Assembly (NCBI GenBank): GCA_003242195.1
Contig: QGUQ01000038.1
Coordinates: 1 to 10,564, forward strand
DNA length: 10,564 bases
DNA from: Bacillota bacterium
GTDB lineage: Bacteria; Bacillota; Sulfobacillia; Thermaerobacterales; Thermaerobacteraceae
Reading direction: 5' to 3'
In this document: positions 6,620-10,564 of the stretch, one piece after another
Layout of the letters: each line of letters begins with the position of its first letter
How positions within the stretch are numbered: the stretch's first letter is position 1
Notes under the pieces: model-generated
Database searches by the model: none
Told to the model about the DNA's origin: nothing
Seen by the model: only the letters and a program-made list of their open reading frames with translations
Position numbers and translations under genes: made by a program

Positions 6620-7444
6620 ATGCACGTCGAGGACCGGCACGGGGAACACCCGCCTGCCGACAGCAGGGAGGGGCAAGTGTACCGGCAACTGGCCCGGGTC
6701 TACGATCCCGAGCTGGACCGGCCCCTAACCGAACTGGGCTTCATCGCTGGCGTCGGGATCCACGGCGGTACCGTGACCGTCGAGTTTCGGCTTCCGACCT
6801 TCTGGTGTGCCGCCAACTTCGCCTACATGATGGCGGCCGGCATCCGCGAGCAGGTCTTGGCGTTGCCCTGGGTCGAGCGGGTGGAAGTCCGCCTGCGGGA
6901 CCATTTCTTCGCCGATGAGATCAACCGCGGCATCAACCAAGGCTTGAGCTTCCGGGATGCCTTCCCTGACCTGGCTACCGGCGACCTCGAGGAACTGTGG
7001 GAGGCCTTTCGAGTCAAGGCCTTCCTCCGCCGTCAGGAGAGGCTGATCCGCTGGCTCCTGGACCAGGGGTGGGATGAATCGGCCATCCTGGGCCTGCGAA
7101 TGGCGGATCTGGAGCGACTTGATGGCGCTGACCCCGCCGCAACCGGCGAAGGTGGCCACGGTACGGGTACCGGGTCCGGCTCCGCCCCGCCCGGTGCGGA
7201 TGTCGCTCGCCAATACCTTGAGGCACTTCGCGAACGAGGGCTGCTCCGGTCGCCGGATGCGCCGGCCCTGGTGGACCCCGGAGGTGCTCCGATTCGACGG
7301 GAGGACTTCCCCTCCTATCGGCGGCACGCCGCCCGCACGCGGCTGGCCATGGAGTTCAACACGGCCTTTTGCCGCGGCCTGCTCGAGACCCGGTACGGCG
7401 ATTCGCCATCAGGAGAGCTTGGCCGACCTGCGCCCGGGGAGTGA
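6620..7444 (+). CDS. long DUF59/MIP18-type protein, possible iron-sulfur or metal-centre assembly factor
   Basis: Residues 18-95 of this 274-residue protein fit the DUF59/MIP18 fold: VYRQLARVYDPELDRPLTEL, a beta pair ending in VEFRLPTFWC, a helix (AANFAYMMAAGIREQV) and the strand VERVEVRLRDHF. C63 sits where the family's metal-handling cysteine is normally found. About 175 further residues follow, which small SufT/MIP18 proteins lack: a helical part (about 110-168), a Gly/Thr/Ser-rich linker (about 170-192) and a second helical part (193-260) with C251. The ATG at 6620 has an excellent GGAGGTG five bases upstream, 45 bases after the amidohydrolase stop. DUF59 proteins assist Fe-S cluster or metal-centre assembly. 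In monooxygenase loci this gene lies between the amidohydrolase and dehydrogenase genes, so maturation of an iron enzyme is a reasonable but unproven role. Confidence 0.82.
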   Translation: MHVEDRHGEHPPADSREGQVYRQLARVYDPELDRPLTELGFIAGVGIHGGTVTVEFRLPTFWCAANFAYMMAAGIREQVLALPWVERVEVRLRDHFFADEINRGINQGLSFRDAFPDLATGDLEELWEAFRVKAFLRRQERLIRWLLDQGWDESAILGLRMADLERLDGADPAATGEGGHGTGTGSGSAPPGADVARQYLEALRERGLLRSPDAPALVDPGGAPIRREDFPSYRRHAARTRLAMEFNTAFCRGLLETRYGDSPSGELGRPAPGE

Positions 7445-7446
7445 CG

Positions 7447-7457
7447 AAAGGAGGAGG
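7447..7457 (+). promoter_or_regulatory. strong ribosome binding site of the alcohol dehydrogenase gene
   Basis: AAAGGAGGAGG lies eight bases before the ATG at 7466 and three bases after the preceding stop. It is the closest match to the anti-Shine-Dalgarno sequence in the window and suggests the dehydrogenase is translated most strongly of the three operon genes. Confidence 0.85.
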
Positions 7458-7465
7458 AACTTCCC

Positions 7466-8494
7466 ATGAAGGCCGCACGCCTGGTGGAGTACAACCGGCC
7501 GCTACGTCTCGACGAAGTGCCCGAGCCGGAAATTGCGGGTCCCCACGACGTGATCGTGAAGATCGGCGGCGCTGGCGTGTGCCACACCGACCTGCATCTC
7601 ATCCAGGGGGTGTGGGCCGAAACGCTTGGTGTGTCCCTTCCTTACACGCTGGGCCACGAGAACGCCGGATGGGTGCATGCTGTCGGGCCGGCGGTGACGA
7701 GCGTCCAGGTGGGAGACCCTGTCATCGTCCATCCCGTGATGAGCTGCGGTACGTGCTTGCCTTGCCGTCGCGGCGAAGACATGCACTGTGAGAACATGGC
7801 CTTTCCGGGGCTCACCACCGACGGCGGCTTCGCGGAGTACCTGAAGACCAACGAGCGGGCCGTGATCAAGCTCCCGGCCGGGGTCGAACCGGCCGACGTG
7901 GCCCCCTACGCCGATGCCGGCATCACCGCTTACCGGGCCGTGCGCAAGGTGGCGCCACTGGCGCGTCCCGGTACCACGGCGGTGATCATTGGCGTTGGCG
8001 GGCTCGGTCACATTGCGGTCCAGCTCCTGCGCGAGCTGGGTCAGTCGACCATCCTTGCGGTGGACGTGAACGACAGCCGCCTTGACATGGCCCTTGAACT
8101 GGGCGCGGCCCACGCGGTTCGCGCCGGTGACCGGGCGGTCGCCGAGGTTCGCCGCCTAACCGGCGACCGGGGGGCCGACATCGTCATCGACTTCGTCGGC
8201 AACGACACCACGCACCGCCAGGGTATCGACATGCTCCGTAAGGGTGGCATGTACTCCATCGTCGGGTATGGAGGCCGCGTCTCCGTACCGTCCCTGGCCA
8301 TGATCAACAACGAATTGACCGTCGCGGGGAACCTGGTGGGCAACTACAGTGAGCTCTGGGAGCTCATGGAGCTCCATGCCCAGGGCAAGGTGAAGTTGCA
8401 TACGAGTCGGTATGGCCTCGGAGAGGTGAATGAGGTTCTGCACCGGCTCGAGAACGGGCAGGTGAACGGAAGGGCTGTACTGGTGCCGGCGTGA
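7466..8494 (+). CDS. zinc-dependent NAD-type alcohol dehydrogenase (ADH-A-like)
   Basis: This 342-residue medium-chain dehydrogenase should oxidise an alcohol to a ketone or aldehyde in the cytoplasm. Catalytic-zinc ligands are C39 (GVCHTD), H64 with E65 (GHEN) and apparently D150 in PYADAGITAYRA, where many relatives have Cys. Asp at this place is known for the secondary-alcohol dehydrogenase ADH-A of Rhodococcus ruber. Structural-zinc cysteines are C94, C97, C100 and C108. The Rossmann motif GVGGLG (176-181) is followed by D200 at the end of the second strand, pointing to NAD rather than NADP. Length is normal and the chain looks complete. It starts 21 bases after the DUF59 gene and ends at a strong terminator, making it the last operon gene. 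In propane monooxygenase loci the equivalent enzyme oxidises 2-propanol to acetone, so a secondary alcohol is the best guess for the substrate. Confidence 0.94.
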   Translation: MKAARLVEYNRPLRLDEVPEPEIAGPHDVIVKIGGAGVCHTDLHLIQGVWAETLGVSLPYTLGHENAGWVHAVGPAVTSVQVGDPVIVHPVMSCGTCLPCRRGEDMHCENMAFPGLTTDGGFAEYLKTNERAVIKLPAGVEPADVAPYADAGITAYRAVRKVAPLARPGTTAVIIGVGGLGHIAVQLLRELGQSTILAVDVNDSRLDMALELGAAHAVRAGDRAVAEVRRLTGDRGADIVIDFVGNDTTHRQGIDMLRKGGMYSIVGYGGRVSVPSLAMINNELTVAGNLVGNYSELWELMELHAQGKVKLHTSRYGLGEVNEVLHRLENGQVNGRAVLVPA

Positions 8495-8527
8495 AACGAG
8501 CGGACCTTCTTGCCGTAATGTCCGGGA

Positions 8528-8564
8528 GGGGGTGCCCGATTGACGGTCACCCCCGCTTTTCTTT
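8528..8564 (+). terminator. intrinsic terminator of the amidohydrolase-dehydrogenase operon
   Basis: GGGGGTG (8528-8534) pairs with CACCCCC (8548-8554). The stem continues after one mismatch with CCG/CGG around an ATTGA loop, and the T-rich tail GCTTTTCTTT follows at 8555-8564. It begins 33 bases after the dehydrogenase stop. The minus strand lacks a T-run after the stem, so it mainly serves the plus-strand operon, though it also lies between convergent genes. Confidence 0.88.
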
Positions 8565-8584
8565 GCGCCCCGTTCACATCGATA

Positions 8585-9412
8585 TCATGTGTCACCCGTC
8601 TCGAACCGCAGCGGGACCGTCAGCACGTGGATCGGCGTTCCATCCTCGGCGCTGGGCTCGAACAGGACCAGTCTCCCCTCTCGGCTGCGCGGGCGCTCCT
8701 TGAGCACCAGCTCGACGTCGAACTCGCCCCATCCGGGCGCGCCCTCGCTGGCCTGTACCACCTGTTGCGCCAGCTCGCCCTGATCGTCCTCGACCCGCAC
8801 CTGGAAGTTCGCCTCGAAGACCCGTGCCCGGCCGCGGATGCGAACCCGGTCCTTCACCCGGGTGAACGGTTGCGGCTCCATGACCTCGAAGGCGGAGTTC
8901 TGCAGGAAGTGCGTGCCCCGAAAGACGGGCAGCAGTTCGTAATCCGCGGCCGGCGTCACGGATACCACGGCGTGGGGGTAGGTGATGGCCTGGCTGGTCG
9001 CTTGGCCCGGGCGGGGGTCGGCGAGGTCGGCGGTGAGCACGAGGGTATCGTCGCCCACGGGCCGCACGTCTCCGACCTGCACGGAGTATCCTCCGCCCCG
9101 GCGTTCGCCCCAGGAGACCAGGATGTACGTGGTGTCACCGAAGGTGCGCCGGAAGATGCCGACCCGGGCCTGGTGTTCCTCCAGCCAGCGCCGGACGTCG
9201 GCGGGCAGTTCATCGTCCTGCCGGGCGGACCAGGAGACGGAGGGGGTCGCCGAACCACCGGGCGCGGGTGGGGCCTGGCTGTCCCCGTTGCCCTGCTTGT
9301 TCCCGGTGGTTCCCGTTTCCTGAGGCAGGCGCAGACAACCGGCTGCCAGCAGGGCTAGCAGGAGAACCGCAGCGGCACATGCGGCACGTCCGGGCAGACG
9401 GCGGACCAACAC
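8585..9412 (-). CDS. lipoprotein with PrcB-like and Gmad2 domains
   Basis: This 275-residue predicted lipoprotein has Arg residues, a hydrophobic stretch (11-24) and the lipobox LAAGC, giving lipidated C26 outside the membrane. A Gly/Ser/Pro/Gln-rich spacer (about 31-60) is followed by a domain whose YILVSWGERRGGGYSVQVGD (96-115) and later SQAITYPHAVVSV match the PrcB C-terminal type. A second domain (about 166-270) opens with RGTHFLQNSAFEVMEPQPF and resembles Gmad2, the Ig-like domain associated with GerMN. The start is GTG 9412, six bases after AAGGAG; a nearby ATG at 9416 is out of frame. PrcB relatives are linked to surface proteases and Gmad2 to spore germination or envelope proteins, so a role in envelope protein binding is plausible but unproven. 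A candidate terminator separates it from the upstream stress gene. Confidence 0.86.
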   Translation of the reverse strand: MLVRRLPGRAACAAAVLLLALLAAGCLRLPQETGTTGNKQGNGDSQAPPAPGGSATPSVSWSARQDDELPADVRRWLEEHQARVGIFRRTFGDTTYILVSWGERRGGGYSVQVGDVRPVGDDTLVLTADLADPRPGQATSQAITYPHAVVSVTPAADYELLPVFRGTHFLQNSAFEVMEPQPFTRVKDRVRIRGRARVFEANFQVRVEDDQGELAQQVVQASEGAPGWGEFDVELVLKERPRSREGRLVLFEPSAEDGTPIHVLTVPLRFETGDT

Positions 9413-9542
9413 GCATCACTCCTTCCGAGGCGAAACCAGAAAGAACCTTCCCGCGAAATCAGGACGATCCCTCGCGTCCGGCCGAAGGTCCTGGGGAGTC
9501 CCGATGATCTCACCGAAAGGTTTCCCAACCCTGGATTCGGGT

Positions 9543-9559
9543 ACCCATGGACCCATGGG
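9543..9559. repeat. tandem ACCCATGG with overlapping inverted repeat
   Basis: ACCCATGG occurs twice end to end (9543-9550 and 9551-9558). CCCAT (9544-9548) and ATGGG (9555-9559) can also pair around a six-base loop. It lies about 130 bases upstream of the lipoprotein start on the minus strand, where an operator could be. It is short and may be chance. Confidence 0.35.
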
Positions 9560-9625
9560 CACCGCAGGACGCGACGGCGAGGCTCTCAATGAGCGGCATG
9601 GAAGAAGGGGTCAAAGATCGCGAGA

Positions 9626-9663
9626 TGGCAAATGCAAGGGCGGGACCCTGGAAGGGCCCCGCC
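9626..9663 (-). terminator. probable terminator after the universal stress protein gene
   Basis: Read on the minus strand, GGCGGG (9663-9658) pairs with CCCGCC (9644-9639). A one-base mismatch and four more pairs (CCCT/AGGG) close on a TCC loop. The tail is only moderately T-rich (CTTGCATTTG). It begins 47 bases after the stress-protein stop. Stem strength favours termination; the broken T-tract lowers confidence. Confidence 0.55.
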
Positions 9664-9709
9664 GGTGTCGTGGCGAGTGGTTGACTCGCGTTTTACGTCC
9701 CTAACGTCC

Positions 9710-10291
9710 CTATTGGGATTCGCGCCGCGATTGGCCTGCCACCGGCTCTACCGGAGCTTCCTTCGGCTGCACGATGAGGACCGGGATCTTGCTGTGGCGC
9801 AACACGTATTCGCTGACGCTGCCCAGTAGTATCTCCTGCAAGCGGCCCAAGCCCCGGCGACCCATGATGATCAGGTCGTACCCGCCGGCCCGGGCGTAAC
9901 GGCAGATTTCCTCGCCCGGCACGCCGATGGCCACGTCCACGTCGGCAGCGATGCCGGCCTCCGCCAGGATCTCCTTGGCCTCCTCGAGGTCCGCCCTCGC
10001 ATTGGCCTCCCCTAGGAGAAGCAGGTCGTCGCCGGCGCCCACGGCCGGAACAAAGGGGCTGCTCAGGCTCGGGGGCACCGGCGGCCGCAATACGTGCAGC
10101 ACCGTCACCCGGATGCCGGGGCGGCCTGCGCACAGGTCCCTCGCCACGTGGGCGAGCCGGACCGCTTCTTCCTTGCCATCGGCGGCCACCAGCACCTTGC
10201 GGTACACATGCCTCACCCCCGCCTCGCCTGGCTCGGCGGCGGCCCCGGCCTGCTGCCGCGGACAGGCGACGTTCGCCCGCCGTATGCTCAC
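9710..10291 (-). CDS. universal stress protein (UspA family), ATP-binding type
   Basis: This is a single-domain cytoplasmic Usp protein of 193 residues from the chosen GTG. The fold begins at VYRKVLVAADGKEEA (about 29-43), with D38 at the end of the first strand. It ends with the nucleotide motif G-x2-G-x9-G-S (G144, G147, G157, S158 in IIMGRRGLGRLQEILLGSVS) and the last strand IPVLIVQP. Such proteins bind ATP and aid survival under stress. GTG 10291 is preferred because GGAGG lies eight bases upstream and codon third positions become G/C-rich from there. GTG at 10216 would give a more typical 168-residue protein. The frame stays open to an ATG at 10477, but that upstream part lacks gene-like codon use. 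The first ~28 residues are thus an unusual extension or untranslated. Domain call is secure; the start is not. Confidence 0.85.
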   Translation of the reverse strand: MSIRRANVACPRQQAGAAAEPGEAGVRHVYRKVLVAADGKEEAVRLAHVARDLCAGRPGIRVTVLHVLRPPVPPSLSSPFVPAVGAGDDLLLLGEANARADLEEAKEILAEAGIAADVDVAIGVPGEEICRYARAGGYDLIIMGRRGLGRLQEILLGSVSEYVLRHSKIPVLIVQPKEAPVEPVAGQSRRESQ

Positions 10292-10407
10292 CGGAGTCGC
10301 CTCCACTTTCACTGTCGGGGACGAACCTGAGTGGAGGCTGTGTGCACGATGACTCCAGGCTGAGAGTGAGGCAGCCGTTCTTTCTCCAAAGTCGAACGCA
10401 AGATGGC

Positions 10408-10472
10408 CTGGAGACGCGAGGGAGGAAGGGGTAGGCCCCTTTGACCTCCCTACCTTTTCGCGGTGTCTCCAG
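10408..10472. promoter_or_regulatory. long imperfect hairpin upstream of the stress-protein gene
   Basis: CTGGAGAC (10408-10415) pairs with GTCTCCAG (10465-10472), GCGA (10416-10419) with TCGC (10458-10461), GGGAGG (10420-10425) with CCTCCC (10445-10450), and AAGGGG (10426-10431) with CCCCTT (10436-10441). A TAGG loop closes it. That is 24 pairs with every unpaired base on one arm. It ends about 117 bases before the stress-gene GTG on the minus strand, so it could lie in its 5' leader. Neither strand has a T-run after it, arguing against a terminator. Function is unknown. Confidence 0.55.
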
Positions 10473-10564
10473 TCCATGCTTGGGGCTGGTGCCGGTACTT
10501 CCAGAGGTGGAACGTGGACAGCCCGTAATAGGCGATTTTTACAACTTTCCGACCCAACAAAACG
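10473..10564. other. window end with no recognised gene
   Basis: No gene, RNA or repeat is seen here. The last 35 bases are AT- and homopolymer-richer than the rest. A minus-strand stretch TTTTGT...TAAAAA could resemble a promoter, but its spacing (15 bases) and boxes are poor, so none is claimed. Confidence 0.3.

Larger units (their letters stand above)
9413..9709. other. intergenic stretch between the stress-protein and lipoprotein genes
   Basis: No gene is supportable here; short frames lack ribosome sites and gene-like codon use. The stretch contains a candidate terminator (9626-9663), a doubled ACCCATGG motif (9543-9558) and presumably the lipoprotein promoter, for which no convincing -35/-10 pair was found. 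Confidence 0.5.

Noticed and set aside
5501..6688. 395-codon minus-strand open frame opposite the amidohydrolase
   Set aside because: Antisense to an enzyme with intact metal motifs; composition (Val/Asp/Gly/Pro rich) mirrors the coding strand and there is no domain.
8347..8377. Three GAGCTC sites in close spacing
   Set aside because: They lie inside the dehydrogenase gene and are explained by Glu-Leu codons in SELWELMELH; no separate function is needed.
8540..9358. 272-codon plus-strand open frame opposite the lipoprotein
   Set aside because: Its start lies within the dehydrogenase terminator and it mirrors the lipoprotein codons; the minus-strand frame has a lipobox, ribosome site and recognisable domains.
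10292..10477. Stress-protein gene starting at ATG 10477 (255 residues)
   Set aside because: The added 62 residues have weak third-position bias, resemble no Usp extension and run through the long hairpin.

Overview
The window reads as chromosomal DNA of a high-G+C bacterium; by eye about two thirds of the bases are G or C and third codon positions are strongly G/C. Several traits fit a single-membrane, high-GC Firmicutes lineage of the Thermaerobacter/Symbiobacterium kind. The MacB-type exporter is split into separate ATPase and permease genes and has no outer-membrane partner, the lipoprotein pairs a PrcB-like domain with a GerMN-associated (Gmad2) domain, and GTG/TTG starts with strong purine-rich ribosome sites are common. 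This assignment is an inference and the genus is not proven.

Layout: (1) 72-3300, plus strand: a three-gene export operon made of a MacB/FtsX-type permease, a MacA/HlyD-type adaptor and a MacB-type ATPase. (2) 3436-5202, minus strand and convergent with it: a large two-halved ABC-2-type membrane protein with no ATPase gene beside it. Just upstream, a very good ribosome site and ATG lie in a different reading frame. (3) 5555-8494, plus strand: a tight operon of a metal-dependent amidohydrolase, a long DUF59/MIP18-type protein and a zinc alcohol dehydrogenase, closed by a clear intrinsic terminator at 8528-8564. (4) 8585-10291, minus strand: a PrcB/Gmad2 lipoprotein and, upstream of it, a universal stress protein, probably separate transcription units. 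A long imperfect hairpin sits upstream of the stress gene.

The most interesting part is region 3. From memory, this trio and gene order (amidohydrolase, DUF59 protein, alcohol dehydrogenase) is what follows the soluble diiron propane/acetone/phenol monooxygenase genes (prmABCD/mimABCD) in actinobacteria, where a dedicated GroEL often comes next. Here the trio stands alone: no hydroxylase, reductase or coupling protein lies upstream and no chaperonin downstream. It could be the split-off accessory module of a monooxygenase encoded elsewhere, or the module may have a job independent of that enzyme.

Both ends of the window look slightly odd. Homopolymer-rich sequence lies at 45-140 and the AT-rich last 35 bases hold no feature I can name. 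No tRNA, rRNA, CRISPR array, insertion sequence or phage gene was seen.
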